Shown in pieces: positions 15,667-24,815 of a stretch of DNA of 64,000 nt. Position numbers and translations under genes: made by a program. The notes beneath the pieces were generated by a model. The model was given only the letters and a program-made list of their open reading frames with translations. It was not told the origin of the DNA and made no database searches. Every line of letters starts with the position of its first letter. The first letter of the stretch is position 1. Source of the DNA: Prolixibacteraceae bacterium UBA6029 (GTDB taxonomy: Bacteria; Bacteroidota; Bacteroidia; Bacteroidales; Prolixibacteraceae); the NCBI GenBank assembly GCA_002429385.1, contig DIZL01000005.1, forward strand, positions 184,230 through 248,229, in the 5' to 3' direction.

Positions 15667-17211
15667 ATGTCACTGAAAAGAAACATTTTAGACCTTCGAA
15701 AACGAAAGGATCAGGTTCGGCTAGGTGGAGGAGAAGAAGCCATTGAGAAACAGGCCGCCATGGGTAAACTGACAGCTCGTGAACGAATTCATGCCATTGT
15801 TGACGAGGGTTCATTTCACGAATACGACATGTTCGTTGAACATGTGGGTACAGACTTCGACATGGGCGGTAAAGTCCTTGCCGGCGATGGTGTCGTTATC
15901 GGAACCGGAACGATTTATGGCTCTTCAGTATGCCTTTATGCCCAGGATTTCACTGTAGCCGGTGGATCTTTGGGATTGATGCATTCGCGAAAAATTACCA
16001 AGATTATGGATCATGCCCTGAAAATGCGCGTTCCGCTGATTGGTATCAACGATTCCGGTGGTGCCCGTATTCAGGAAGGTGTTAATTCACTTGCTGGTTA
16101 TGGCGAAATTTTCTTCCGCAATACCCTGTCTTCAGGAGTAATTCCACAGATTTCAGTTATTCTTGGCCCATGTGCCGGAGGTGCAGTTTATTCACCTGCT
16201 TTGACCGATTTCGTGTTTGTGGTTGAAAATATTTCAAAAATGTTTATCACAGGCCCCGCAGTTATCAAGAGTGTCTTAGGCGAGGATATCTCGATGGAAG
16301 CATTGGGCGGAGCACGGGTTCATGCCGAAATCACCGGTAATGCTCATTTCTATGCATTGAGTGAAAAGGAATGTTTCGAACAGATCAAACAGCTGATTAC
16401 TTACATTCCCTGGAATAATACACACAAGGCCAAAGCATTTCCCCCACAGGAACCAAAAACAAAACTGAAGATCGAAAATATTGTTCCTGCCGATGCAAGG
16501 ATGCCTTATGATATTCGTGACATCATCAAAACAATTACAGATGGTTCTGAGTTCTTCGAAATCATGGAACTATTTGCTGCCAACATCGTCATCGGTTTTG
16601 GCCGTATGAACGGCGAAACGATTGGATTTGTGGCCAACCAGCCTATGGTTCTTGCCGGAGTGCTCGATTGCGATAGTTCAGATAAAGCTGCACGTTTTAT
16701 CCGCTACTGTAATGCCTTCAACATTCCGATTATCACGTTGGAAGATATGCCAGGATATTTACCGGGAGTTGATCAGGAACACGCCGGAGTTATCCGTCAT
16801 GGAGCTAAGGTTTTGTATGCTTATTCAGAAGCTACCGTTCCAAAAATTACGGTCATCATCCGTAAAGCATATGGCGGAGGTTATATTGCCATGAATTCGC
16901 GCCATTTGCGTGCTGACTTTGTATTTGCATGGCCTACTGCCGAAATTGCGGTAATGGGACCCGAAGGAGCTGCCAACATTGTGTTCCGCAAGGAAATTGC
17001 AGAAGCAGAAGATCCGGAAGCTATGCGGGCACAAAAAGTTCAGGAATATAAAGATAAATTTGCCAATCCTTATGTAGCTGCATCCAAGGGTTATATCGAC
17101 GAAGTTATTGAACCTCAGGAAACACGGAAAATCCTTTTACATGCCCTTCGTATTTCTGCAGGGAAAGATGTACAGGGACCAGCGAAGAAACACGGACTTC
17201 CACCATTTTAA
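15667..17211 (+). CDS. Carboxyltransferase subunit of a biotin-dependent acyl-CoA (propionyl/methylmalonyl-CoA) enzyme
   Basis: 514 residues of the crotonase-like carboxyltransferase family. Signatures include GKLTARERIHAIVDEGSFHE, the first oxyanion-hole region INDSGGARIQEGVNSLAGYG with GPCAGGAVYSPALTD, and in the second half NQPMVLAGVLDCDSSDKAAR, EDMPGYLPGVDQEHAGVIRH and KAYGGGYIAMNSR. This fits propionyl-CoA carboxylase beta or methylmalonyl-CoA decarboxylase alpha. The next gene is a biotin carrier, but no biotin carboxylase or decarboxylase membrane subunit is adjacent, so direction and partner stay open. Confidence 0.92.
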   Translation: MSLKRNILDLRKRKDQVRLGGGEEAIEKQAAMGKLTARERIHAIVDEGSFHEYDMFVEHVGTDFDMGGKVLAGDGVVIGTGTIYGSSVCLYAQDFTVAGGSLGLMHSRKITKIMDHALKMRVPLIGINDSGGARIQEGVNSLAGYGEIFFRNTLSSGVIPQISVILGPCAGGAVYSPALTDFVFVVENISKMFITGPAVIKSVLGEDISMEALGGARVHAEITGNAHFYALSEKECFEQIKQLITYIPWNNTHKAKAFPPQEPKTKLKIENIVPADARMPYDIRDIIKTITDGSEFFEIMELFAANIVIGFGRMNGETIGFVANQPMVLAGVLDCDSSDKAARFIRYCNAFNIPIITLEDMPGYLPGVDQEHAGVIRHGAKVLYAYSEATVPKITVIIRKAYGGGYIAMNSRHLRADFVFAWPTAEIAVMGPEGAANIVFRKEIAEAEDPEAMRAQKVQEYKDKFANPYVAASKGYIDEVIEPQETRKILLHALRISAGKDVQGPAKKHGLPPF

Positions 17212-17227
17212 TCAAAACTTAAGGATT

Positions 17228-17554
17228 ATGGCTGATCAGGAAAAAAAACAATACATCATTGTACACAGTGCAAAATATGAAACCACCTATACTAAAAAGT
17301 ACCTCAACCGAAAGGTATGGGAGGAGCCAAATTTTAATAACATCAATTCATACATTCCCGGAACCATCATTGACATTTTAGTTAAAGTAGGTCAGGTTTT
17401 GGACGAAGGTGATAGCATTATAGTTTTGGAAGCAATGAAAATGTATAATGATATTCAAATGCCTTTTAAGGGTAGGGTTGTTAAGATCAATATCGAAAAG
17501 GGTCAGAAAATACCAAAGAATTTTCTGATGATGGAGATAGAACCGGTAGATTAA
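17228..17554 (+). CDS. Biotin carboxyl carrier protein
   Basis: 108 residues from the ATG at 17228, 16 bases after the carboxyltransferase stop. The C-terminal biotinyl domain carries VLEAMKMYNDIQMPFKGRVV; the Lys of EAMKM is the biotinylation site. The N-terminal 45 residues (KKQYIIVHSAKYETTYTKKY) are charged and lack the long Ala/Pro linker of decarboxylase gamma subunits. It shuttles carboxybiotin to the neighbouring subunit. A terminator follows directly, so the two genes form a closed operon. Confidence 0.9.
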   Translation: MADQEKKQYIIVHSAKYETTYTKKYLNRKVWEEPNFNNINSYIPGTIIDILVKVGQVLDEGDSIIVLEAMKMYNDIQMPFKGRVVKINIEKGQKIPKNFLMMEIEPVD

Positions 17555-17592
17555 AGTTTTCAGAAAGAACTCTTAATTTACTGAAAGAACTT

Positions 17593-17629
17593 AAAAGAGT
17601 GTTTTCCAAAAGGAAGGCACTCTTTTTTT
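17593..17629 (+). terminator. Terminator of the carboxylase operon
   Basis: AAAAGAGTG (17593-17601) pairs with CACTCTTTT (17618-17626), with an inner TTCC/GGAA stem, followed by a T run. Confidence 0.85.
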
Positions 17630-17711
17630 ATCTCCATTATCAATCAGGAAATTTCTTCTTCAGGAGGTGAAATAACTTTTCCTTTTCAGATAGGATGTTT
17701 TTTACAACCAT

Positions 17712-18183
17712 ATCTTTATCTTTAACCTTCGAATATACTCGTGCCAAAGTCTGACGATAGGATTCAGATATGAACCTATTGACTCCGGATCATAATTTTC
17801 CATCCTCTTAGATGTTCTTCAGGAAAGCAATACACCTGCTTTCGACCTAGACGGAAGGTATTCGGATAGGGATCGCGTCGTATTTGCTTCGGATGAATTA
17901 ATCTATGATTGATTTGCAACTGTACTAAGATCCCGATTTTAGTATAGTTATAGATCAGTCATAGTACAGATATACCGAAGGAATACCAGCCCGATACCCT
18001 TCCAATCCCCTCCTAAACCCGGCCAGGCTTATGGCTGCATTCCTCCGATTAGTCACTGAAAAGGATGGCCTATTAGCAAACAAGTATTTTGAAGGGGCAT
18101 ACTTGTGCGTGACACTTCGAAGTAAAATGAAACACCTGAATTTTCGAACTGCAAATAATTCTCCTTTTTTTAAAGTGATTTCC
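17712..18183. repeat. Two-copy extragenic element, copy 1, with an 11-bp-phased core
   Basis: This stretch aligns along its whole length with 50511-50960. Shared parts in order: TATCTTTA followed by CTTCGAAT or CTTCAAAT, GCCAAAGTCTGAC, CCTGCTTTCGA, TTTGCTTCGGAT, TATGATTGATTTGCAACT, then the phased core, then a small reading frame. The core (17941-18006) is six 11-bp units: AGTATAGTTAT, AGATCAGTCAT, AGTACAGATAT, ACCGAAGGAAT, ACCAGCCCGAT and ACCCTTCCAAT; all begin with A and end in AT. Two further in-phase units precede it (17919-17940). CTGTACTA and TAGTACAG form an inverted pair. The element fills the gap between the carboxylase operon and the exchanger gene. Confidence 0.8.
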
Positions 18184-18267
18184 CTGAACTTCAATTATCT
18201 TGTGAAATGTAAACAGTTTTTTTCTTTACTTTACGAATCGTTCACTCAATATATTTCTTATGATTGA
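18031..18267 (+). CDS. Small frame conserved in both copies of the extragenic element (uncertain)
   Basis: 78 codons starting MAAFLRLVTEKDGLLANKYF. The matching frame in the second copy (50811) reads MAFLRSVALSDGVFVNRHFD. Shared residues include AFLR.V, DG, N..F.GAY, R.KMK.LN and ANNS.F.KVIS, and the only length change between the copies is in frame (3 bases after the start). No ribosome-binding site, signal peptide or known domain is visible, and both frames run into the downstream gene. It may be a true small protein or only conserved DNA. Confidence 0.3.
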   Translation: MAAFLRLVTEKDGLLANKYFEGAYLCVTLRSKMKHLNFRTANNSPFFKVISLNFNYLVKCKQFFSLLYESFTQYISYD

Positions 18268-19327
18268 AACACTTTCCCTGCCCATACTATTGATTATATT
18301 TTGCCTGAGTGCGGTGGCAATTTGGTATGCAGGAATTAAATTATCCAACACAGCCGATGTTCTTTCTACACACTTTGGTTTGGGTGAAGCTTTAGGTGGC
18401 ATGATTTTACTCGCCATTGTAACAAACTTCCCGGAAATAGCCATTACGGTGAGCGCGGCTATACAGAACAATCTGGAACTTGCAATCGGAAATATTCTCG
18501 GGGGCATAGCCTTGCAAACGGTAGTACTTGTTATATTGGATGTGTTCGGGTTGGGCAAAAAAGATCCACTTACCTATCGGGCAGCTTCGCTAATCCTGGT
18601 GCTGGAAGGATTAATGGTCATAACTGTTTTAACATTAGTGGTTGTTGGAAATCAAATGAGACCTTCAGTAATTTATCTGGGTGTTTCACCAATTGATGCT
18701 TTAATTGTATTGGTATGGCTTGTGGGTATCTATATGATCGGGAAAGCAAGAACCGATTTGCCATGGCATAAATTAGGTGACCTTCCTGATAGCCAAAAAG
18801 AAAAGAGAGGACACAGCATGAAAAAGAAGTATGATCAGGTCATAGATAAAGGGACAAGTATTCAAACAGTTATCGTGATCTTCATTATTTGCTCATTGAT
18901 TACATTAGTTGCAGGCGTGGGGTTAGAAGTGACTGGTGATGCAATTGCCAAACAAATTGGAATGACAGGAGTTTTATTCGGAGCAACGGTTTTGGCTGCT
19001 GCAACTTCTTTGCCTGAAGTATCAACCGGATTAGCTTCAATGAAACTGAAGGATTATCAAATGGCAGTCAGTGATATTTTTGGAGGCAATGCTTTTCTGC
19101 CCGTGTTGTTTATGGTGGCAACTGTTCTTTCGGGGAATTCTGTTCTTCCGCAAGCGCATAAAACAGATATCTACCTTACTGGTTTAGGTATACTTCTTAC
19201 GGTCATATATATCTGCGGATTAATCTTCCGTCCACGGAAACAATTACTTTGGATGGGTATTGACTCATTCCTGGTCACAATCGTATATTTAGTTGGATTA
19301 ATCGGGTTATTTGCTATTTCTCAATAA
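18260..19327 (+). CDS. CaCA-family Ca2+/cation antiporter
   Basis: 355 residues with ten to eleven predicted helices. The two inverted alpha repeats of the Ca2+/cation antiporter superfamily are visible: GEALGGMILLAIVTNFPEIA with GNILGGIALQT in the first half, and GVLFGATVLAAATSLPEVST with SDIFGGNAFLPV in the second. The acidic residue after NFP or SLP is the ion-binding Glu. A charged cytoplasmic loop (about 175-200) separates the halves. It likely expels Ca2+ or another cation in exchange for H+ or Na+. The gene directly follows the extragenic element, which must contain its promoter. Confidence 0.88.
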   Translation: MIETLSLPILLIIFCLSAVAIWYAGIKLSNTADVLSTHFGLGEALGGMILLAIVTNFPEIAITVSAAIQNNLELAIGNILGGIALQTVVLVILDVFGLGKKDPLTYRAASLILVLEGLMVITVLTLVVVGNQMRPSVIYLGVSPIDALIVLVWLVGIYMIGKARTDLPWHKLGDLPDSQKEKRGHSMKKKYDQVIDKGTSIQTVIVIFIICSLITLVAGVGLEVTGDAIAKQIGMTGVLFGATVLAAATSLPEVSTGLASMKLKDYQMAVSDIFGGNAFLPVLFMVATVLSGNSVLPQAHKTDIYLTGLGILLTVIYICGLIFRPRKQLLWMGIDSFLVTIVYLVGLIGLFAISQ

Positions 19328-19424
19328 ATGATTCATTTTAAGCTGAATCTCCTTTTATACTGATCTTTTTAACTCACCTGTTCCTTTAGGCTTGAATAAA
19401 AGCAGTCAGATTTGTCTATTAATC

Positions 19425-20675
19425 TTATTGAATATTGAATGTAGCGCCCAAACGAAACCCGAGATGTTTCGATAAATAAACATCTTCGGGCAGAAACCCT
19501 TTTGATTTGTAGGTGATGCCTAAATCAATTGATACTCTTTTCAGGTTATTTAATGCATGGGTGGAGAAGAAATATTTTCCGGTAAAATCAACTGCACCGC
19601 CGGTTAATCCTTGAGTATCATTAAACCCAAGGTCCTTGGGTTGATCCCATAAATGTGCCGAAAGCGAAGTCTCAATCCGATTACTAATTGGGTAATCCAT
19701 TAAACTTAGACCCCCGCCCATAAACCAATTGGTTCTATTCTGAAACTCGCGAACGTAGGCCAGTACCTTCAATTTCTTATAGTGTATCCAAAAATTTTCA
19801 TCGGTAAAATCTCCAAAGGGGCAAAGTATGTGCCCCATTCCAAAGTTCAGGCTTAAGTTATTGGAAAAGGCGATGTTGGGAATTCCAATCAGGTTCAGGT
19901 TAACGAGGTTGAACAGTGACCGGTGCCCCATTTTATATACATAGTTCTTTTCCTCAGAAGTAAGGTCATTGAATAGCGTGTACCGGTGAAAGAGCATGGT
20001 TGGCCTGAAAAGGTTACGGGCAGCGCCATAAACATCATTGCCTACAATATCGCGTTTTAGTTCATTCGTTTCTTCTGCTCCGTCAACGTCATAATGAACG
20101 AACCCGATCAGATAATACTGTATCAATGATGCCTTTCTGATCAGATATTCAGCGGCAAGGTTGCGAAACGATTCATCACCAAAAGCCATCAGGCTTTCTT
20201 CACGATTACCCATCATATAATCTGACTCTGACCCTGCCGTATAAAGCCTTATAAAATCAGGGAAATCACTTGAGCGTAGATTAATTAAAGTCAGGTCGGT
20301 TACTCCATCAACAAATCCGTCTCTTTTTGAAAAAAAGAAAGGCTGCGATATGGAACCTATATTCTTTGCCGAAAGGATGGAACGATGACCTTCTTCATGT
20401 GTCAACGATCCCAGTCCAAGAATAATAACTAATGATTGCAGTGAATAATTGATAGCAGGGCTGAAACTCTTATCAAAAGCTGTTGACAAAATGCGGTAAC
20501 TGCTGAGGTAATTCACGTTAAACTGTCTCATAGTAGACAGTCGGGCAGGTGAATCCTGGAAAATGAAAGGGTAAGACTTTCCCTGGTTGATTATTTTAGT
20601 GCTATCTGCATCCTGGGCAAATAAAGATACATTGGTAACAAGTATCAAAAGAATCAAGAGGTAAGTTTGCTTCAT
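19425..20675 (-). CDS. Exported protein of unknown function with an HEEGH motif
   Basis: 416 residues. A signal peptide ends at VSLFAQ (about residue 21). A hydrophobic stretch (SLQSLVIILGLGSLT) leads straight into HEEGH at residues 93-97, which has the HExxH form of zinc metallopeptidases. The rest is rich in aromatic and alternating residues with many short strands (FGMGHILCPFGDF, LSAHLWDQ, LGFRLGATFNIQ), and the last residues resemble an outer-membrane beta signal. It could be an outer-membrane barrel with a membrane-buried metal site. It lies 125 bases downstream of the barrel gene at 20801, same strand, perhaps in one transcript. Confidence 0.55.
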   Translation of the reverse strand: MKQTYLLILLILVTNVSLFAQDADSTKIINQGKSYPFIFQDSPARLSTMRQFNVNYLSSYRILSTAFDKSFSPAINYSLQSLVIILGLGSLTHEEGHRSILSAKNIGSISQPFFFSKRDGFVDGVTDLTLINLRSSDFPDFIRLYTAGSESDYMMGNREESLMAFGDESFRNLAAEYLIRKASLIQYYLIGFVHYDVDGAEETNELKRDIVGNDVYGAARNLFRPTMLFHRYTLFNDLTSEEKNYVYKMGHRSLFNLVNLNLIGIPNIAFSNNLSLNFGMGHILCPFGDFTDENFWIHYKKLKVLAYVREFQNRTNWFMGGGLSLMDYPISNRIETSLSAHLWDQPKDLGFNDTQGLTGGAVDFTGKYFFSTHALNNLKRVSIDLGITYKSKGFLPEDVYLSKHLGFRLGATFNIQ

Positions 20676-20800
20676 TAAAGTATTGGTATCGATTGTTTCA
20701 TATATCTATTTTTTCTGCTAAACTCAGTCCGGGAATTTCAATGTATAAAGTAACGAGAAATAAGTATAACAATTACCTAATTATATTCACCTTTGGGCAG

Positions 20801-23287
20801 TTAAAATCCTTGTCCTTCAACATCTTCTTCGTTGATGGTCGAATCATTTTCATTTCGCTTGTTATTCTGTTTGGCCCTGTAATTATTTATACGGTAACTG
20901 AAAGTAAGCAGAAAAACCTGCGATTCGCGTTGGAAGTCACTGTATTTGTATTGATGCGCACTTTCTGTTGTGGTTATGGTGCTGGTAACCCCGATCGGAT
21001 TACGTGCCTGAAGGATCAGGCTGGCCTTATCTTTGAACAAATTATGCTTGATAGCCAGTGTTGAGGAATAAAATCCGGAACGGGTACCCTGAGCGGTAAT
21101 GGTAGGTGCATTATAGGTATAGTTTGCCTGTATAGAGGTTTCTTTATTCAGGTGGAATGTTGGACTTATATGAATATTCCAGGTATTTATACTGCTCGCA
21201 ACTGAAGGGATTGGGGTTCCAAACATATGATAATTAAACACATTAAATGATGTATTGAGATTGAACCATTTAACAGGTTCAAGATAAAACATCAGTTCAG
21301 TACCCATTGAACGGTCGTGATCAATGTTTGCAAAGGTATTGGTTGTTATTTGTGTCACCGGATTAAATATACTGATCTGTTGTATCAGGTTAGAGGTTTG
21401 TCTTAAGAAACCTTCAACGGAAACAAATGATGCCTTATTCAACTTTTTCTCAAGGTTCAATTCATAGGAATTTGCAAATTCAGGTAATAATCCTGCGTTT
21501 CCCTCCCGAATGGTTTGTGGATCGAGATGTACGACAAATGGATTAAGATTCCACTGCCTTGGCCTGTTGATGCGGCGGGTATAACTGGCCATTAATTGCA
21601 GATCCCATGGTAATTGTTTAGTCAAATGAACAGATGGGAAAAAATCGATACGATTGATCCTGGTAACCTGATTCTGTGTTTCCTGGTTTAATACCCGGTC
21701 TTCATATTCGGCGCGTAAGCCAAGTTGATAATCAAAAAGAGACATTGAATTCAAAAAAGTGACATAGCCCGCCTGAGTCTGATCTTTAAAATTAAACTTA
21801 TCGCGTTGAGAAAGATCTTCAACACCTGAATTTGTTAACTGATATTCAGCATTGTTGTTATCATATCGTCCCTGGTAACCTGATTCCAGTTTTCCTTTTG
21901 CACCAATCGGTAATTCATAGTCAGCCTTTGAACGTATATCAGTTTCGTTACTGTTTTGAAATGATTGCTGATTGATTTTTGTTTTCCCCAGCGAAATCCA
22001 GTTTGAACTGGTAGTATCTACCTGTAAAGTGCTTACATTGTTATTTGGACCTCCGGTAAGATAAATCGATGCTGAAAGCTTTTCTCCTTTGCTGTTCAAT
22101 TTTAGTTCGTAATCCAGATTGAGTGTCCTGTAATTTCTTTTAAACTCGGGACTTGAACTGTTAATGTAATAGATATCGTTGGAGATTGAGTTTAAAGTGT
22201 TATCATATTGATCATGATAGCTTGAAGTCAGAGGACGACTAAAGGTTCGGCTACCGATGCTTCCGGTTAAGATCAATGAATTATTATCATTAATGGTATA
22301 ATCAATTCCGGCATTAATTCCCATTCCCTGTCGGCGAAAATTTCCATTGCCATTGATCGACTGATACTTTATAAGTTGTCGGCTTAAAGTATCCGTATTA
22401 TTCATGTTGTTTTTAATGGCTGATTGGTTATCAGTAAAATCACCGCCAAGTGTAAAATTAAATTTCGAAGTCTTATAATTCAAATTGAGATTCCCGCTAT
22501 ATTTATTTCCTGTACCTGCAGTTAGATTAATCATTCCGCTTTCGCCCTTAACTTTTTGTTTCTTCATTACAATATTGATAATCCCGGCACTTCCTTCGGC
22601 TTCGTATTTTGCAGATGGATTGGTAATGATTTCAACATCCTGAACAAGATTTGCAGGAATTTGCTGCAACGCCTCGCTTCCTTCAATAGGTGAAGGACGT
22701 CCATCGACCAACACTGTAAAGTTTGAACTTCCCCGGACTGTAATATTCCCCTGAACATCAGTTTGAATCGATGGGGCATTCTGAAGGGCATCTGCCAGTG
22801 TCCCTCCTGAAGCGGTTATGTTTTGGGCAATATTGACCACTTTTTTGTCAATCTGGTATGTAACTGGTGGTAAATTCCCGACAACATCAACCCCTTTAAG
22901 TGCAACAGCTGAGGTGTTCACTTTTACTGTTCCAAGGGCTGCGATTTGTTGATTTGAAGTAAGTAGTATGTTGCTAACCCGATGCTTTTTATATCCCACA
23001 AAAGTGACCTGGATATAAAACTTTCCGTAGGGTAATTTATCAATGATAAAACTTCCGTCCGAACTGCTCAGTACTCCTGTTACTAAAGTTGAATCCCTGG
23101 AACGATATATAGCAATACTCGCATAGGGAATGGTCTCTTTGGTCGTACCATCAATAATAGTCCCGGTAATTTTAGCTTCTTTAGGGATATTTTCCTGATT
23201 GCCTCCCCTTCCTGGCATTTGAGCAAATGTAATTTGATAAAACAGGAGTAATAAAAAGGTTAAGGATTGAATGGATAGAGTTCTCAT
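20801..23287 (-). CDS. Outer-membrane beta-barrel protein, TonB-receptor-like with carboxypeptidase-regulatory domain
   Basis: 828 residues. A signal peptide (to TFAQ) is followed by a glycine-rich stretch, a carboxypeptidase-D-type regulatory fold (KITGTIIDGTTKETIPYASI, GSFIIDKLPYGKFYIQVTFV), a plug-like domain (ASGGTLADALQNAPSIQTDV, GNITVRGSSNFTVLVDGRP) and a long C-terminal barrel ending LLTFSYRINNYRAKQNNKRN. This is the Bacteroidota barrel family related to TonB-dependent receptors. No SusD partner follows, so it is not a glycan-import SusC. Substrate unknown. After the barrel the protein continues in a polar, acidic tail. Confidence 0.85.
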   Translation of the reverse strand: MRTLSIQSLTFLLLLFYQITFAQMPGRGGNQENIPKEAKITGTIIDGTTKETIPYASIAIYRSRDSTLVTGVLSSSDGSFIIDKLPYGKFYIQVTFVGYKKHRVSNILLTSNQQIAALGTVKVNTSAVALKGVDVVGNLPPVTYQIDKKVVNIAQNITASGGTLADALQNAPSIQTDVQGNITVRGSSNFTVLVDGRPSPIEGSEALQQIPANLVQDVEIITNPSAKYEAEGSAGIINIVMKKQKVKGESGMINLTAGTGNKYSGNLNLNYKTSKFNFTLGGDFTDNQSAIKNNMNNTDTLSRQLIKYQSINGNGNFRRQGMGINAGIDYTINDNNSLILTGSIGSRTFSRPLTSSYHDQYDNTLNSISNDIYYINSSSPEFKRNYRTLNLDYELKLNSKGEKLSASIYLTGGPNNNVSTLQVDTTSSNWISLGKTKINQQSFQNSNETDIRSKADYELPIGAKGKLESGYQGRYDNNNAEYQLTNSGVEDLSQRDKFNFKDQTQAGYVTFLNSMSLFDYQLGLRAEYEDRVLNQETQNQVTRINRIDFFPSVHLTKQLPWDLQLMASYTRRINRPRQWNLNPFVVHLDPQTIREGNAGLLPEFANSYELNLEKKLNKASFVSVEGFLRQTSNLIQQISIFNPVTQITTNTFANIDHDRSMGTELMFYLEPVKWFNLNTSFNVFNYHMFGTPIPSVASSINTWNIHISPTFHLNKETSIQANYTYNAPTITAQGTRSGFYSSTLAIKHNLFKDKASLILQARNPIGVTSTITTTESAHQYKYSDFQRESQVFLLTFSYRINNYRAKQNNKRNENDSTINEEDVEGQGF

Positions 23288-23354
23288 GGGTGTAAATTTT
23301 GAGTATGATTGGTTAATTTTCTTTGATATCTCGTTTCAGATGTAAAATCCCCGA

Positions 23355-23951
23355 TTATCGTCTTTGATTTCCCTGCTTCTTTTCTCTCATTTGTGGATGA
23401 ACTTTGACTGGTCGTCCAATATTTCTTCCGTAATAATTAACTTTTTGTGGCGGCTTGGTACTTTCATGCCTTTTCTTCTGGTTATTTTTAACCTTCAACT
23501 CATTTATTCTGTTACGGTCTTCGGGTTTCCAATAAAATGGTTTACGTATATTTTCATTGAATCCCCTGATATTAACAACATCAGCATCGTGATAAAAATT
23601 GCGATAATAGAACCTGGGATAATTTGAAACATAGAAATGATGATGCATCCACGGTTGAAAAACATTCATATCAAGTGCAATTACAAACGCACTGAACAAA
23701 TCATAACCACTGTATACGGAAGGCAAAGTACTGGAGAATAACCATTGTCCATCATCGAGGTATACAAAATCCTGATTTGCTAAATCATAGTAGGTTTCAA
23801 TATCCGGTAGGTAATAATATCTGACACCCGAATAATCTGGTGCCCAGGGAGGATTTGAATATTGTACTGGCTGAGAAAATACTTCAATTGGTAATACTAA
23901 AAAAATGGAAAATAACAACACAAACATTGAGGCAATACCAATCTTTTTCAT
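23355..23951 (-). CDS. Secreted Tyr/Asn-rich hypothetical protein
   Basis: 198 residues from the ATG at 23951 (MKKIGIASMFVLLFSIFLVL), a clear signal peptide ending near EVFSQ. The mature part has many tyrosines and aromatic pairs (VRYYYLPDIETYYDLA, FYVSNYPRFYYRNFYHD) and a strongly basic, polar end (KQGNQRR). I do not recognise a catalytic family; the 'Y.LPDI..YYDL..Q.FVYLDDGQW' block is a pattern seen in exported Bacteroidota proteins of unknown function. It lies 67 bases upstream of the barrel gene, same strand. Confidence 0.6.
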   Translation of the reverse strand: MKKIGIASMFVLLFSIFLVLPIEVFSQPVQYSNPPWAPDYSGVRYYYLPDIETYYDLANQDFVYLDDGQWLFSSTLPSVYSGYDLFSAFVIALDMNVFQPWMHHHFYVSNYPRFYYRNFYHDADVVNIRGFNENIRKPFYWKPEDRNRINELKVKNNQKKRHESTKPPQKVNYYGRNIGRPVKVHPQMREKKQGNQRR

Positions 23952-23962
23952 GGCAGGTATAT

Positions 23963-24391
23963 TTAAGAGTAAATGCTTAATAATGAGAACAGACAGTATT
24001 TTGTTAAGAAACAAAACTTACTACTTTTTGTTTTAAAAATATAGGTGCTTCCTATGTGATTTAAATTGGAATAAATTTCTTCCAGGAACCAATAAAATCC
24101 TATTGCCGGTAAATTCAAGGTGTTTTCAGCGATTTGAGGGGCATAAACTTTTAGTCGGTCAAAGGTCTGAACGGGAAATATCGAAGTGAACTTAATCCAA
24201 CGCCGATATTGACAAAAAAGATCAGCACTGATTTTGTTTAAAGTCCAATGGTAATGCTCAGCAATCGTACTAAGGATCATTTCACTGCTGATGTCGTCGT
24301 AATAGTAATCAGATCTGTAGGAGACAAGAAAATTGTTTTTTCTTATCAGTACCGGCTGAAGAATCCTTGAATAGAAATATGTTGACATCAT
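23963..24391 (-). CDS. Hypothetical protein (uncertain)
   Basis: 142 codons on the same strand as its neighbours, beginning MMSTYFYSRILQPVLIRKNN. No signal peptide, helix pattern or motif that I recognise. The composition is aromatic-rich and plausible for this AT-rich stretch, and without it 23952-24415 would be empty. It could be a chance frame. Confidence 0.35.
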   Translation of the reverse strand: MMSTYFYSRILQPVLIRKNNFLVSYRSDYYYDDISSEMILSTIAEHYHWTLNKISADLFCQYRRWIKFTSIFPVQTFDRLKVYAPQIAENTLNLPAIGFYWFLEEIYSNLNHIGSTYIFKTKSSKFCFLTKYCLFSLLSIYS

Positions 24392-24415
24392 AATGCAATA
24401 GTTTTAAAAGATATC

Positions 24416-24694
24416 TTATAATTGCCAATCCACAATAAATGAATACGAATTGGTTTCTTGAATTTGATGTCCATGTTGATCAAAAGAATAGCCGGAATTA
24501 AAACCCCTTTGAAAAGACATTCTGAGATCTTTGTAAATGTAAAAGGTTTTATTTTTGTAGTCCGGATGCCCCTTCTTTGGCATCATTGAGGCATCACGAC
24601 TGATCCGTGAATAATTTGATTTTTTATTCCGGGGACTAAATTCGACGAACGAATTCTCATCCGTGTTTTGGTTTGTTAAAAATGTTCGTTTCAT
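24416..24694 (-). CDS. Small hypothetical protein (uncertain)
   Basis: 92 residues from the ATG at 24694 (MKRTFLTNQNTDENSFVEFS), chosen over an ATG seven codons upstream because MKRTF is a more usual start. Hydrophilic, with KGHPDYKNKTFYIYKDLRMS in the middle; no known domain. Same strand as the flanking genes. Confidence 0.4.
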   Translation of the reverse strand: MKRTFLTNQNTDENSFVEFSPRNKKSNYSRISRDASMMPKKGHPDYKNKTFYIYKDLRMSFQRGFNSGYSFDQHGHQIQETNSYSFIVDWQL

Positions 24695-24815
24695 AACCTT
24701 TATTTTTGTGATCAAATAAGAAATTGTAATGCAACTTTCTCTTCGATAAGCCTCAATTAAAAAGGTTTAAAGCTGTTAAACTATATTAACTTTTCTTCAA
24801 AGTTTTTAAGAAATA

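Noticed and set aside
17955..18194. 79-codon gene on the minus strand within element copy 1
   Set aside because: The matching frame in copy 2 is broken by stops, so it is not conserved as coding.
20801..23287. SusC-type glycan importer of a polysaccharide utilisation locus
   Set aside because: The barrel has plug and regulatory domains, but there is no SusD gene or glycoside hydrolase next to it.
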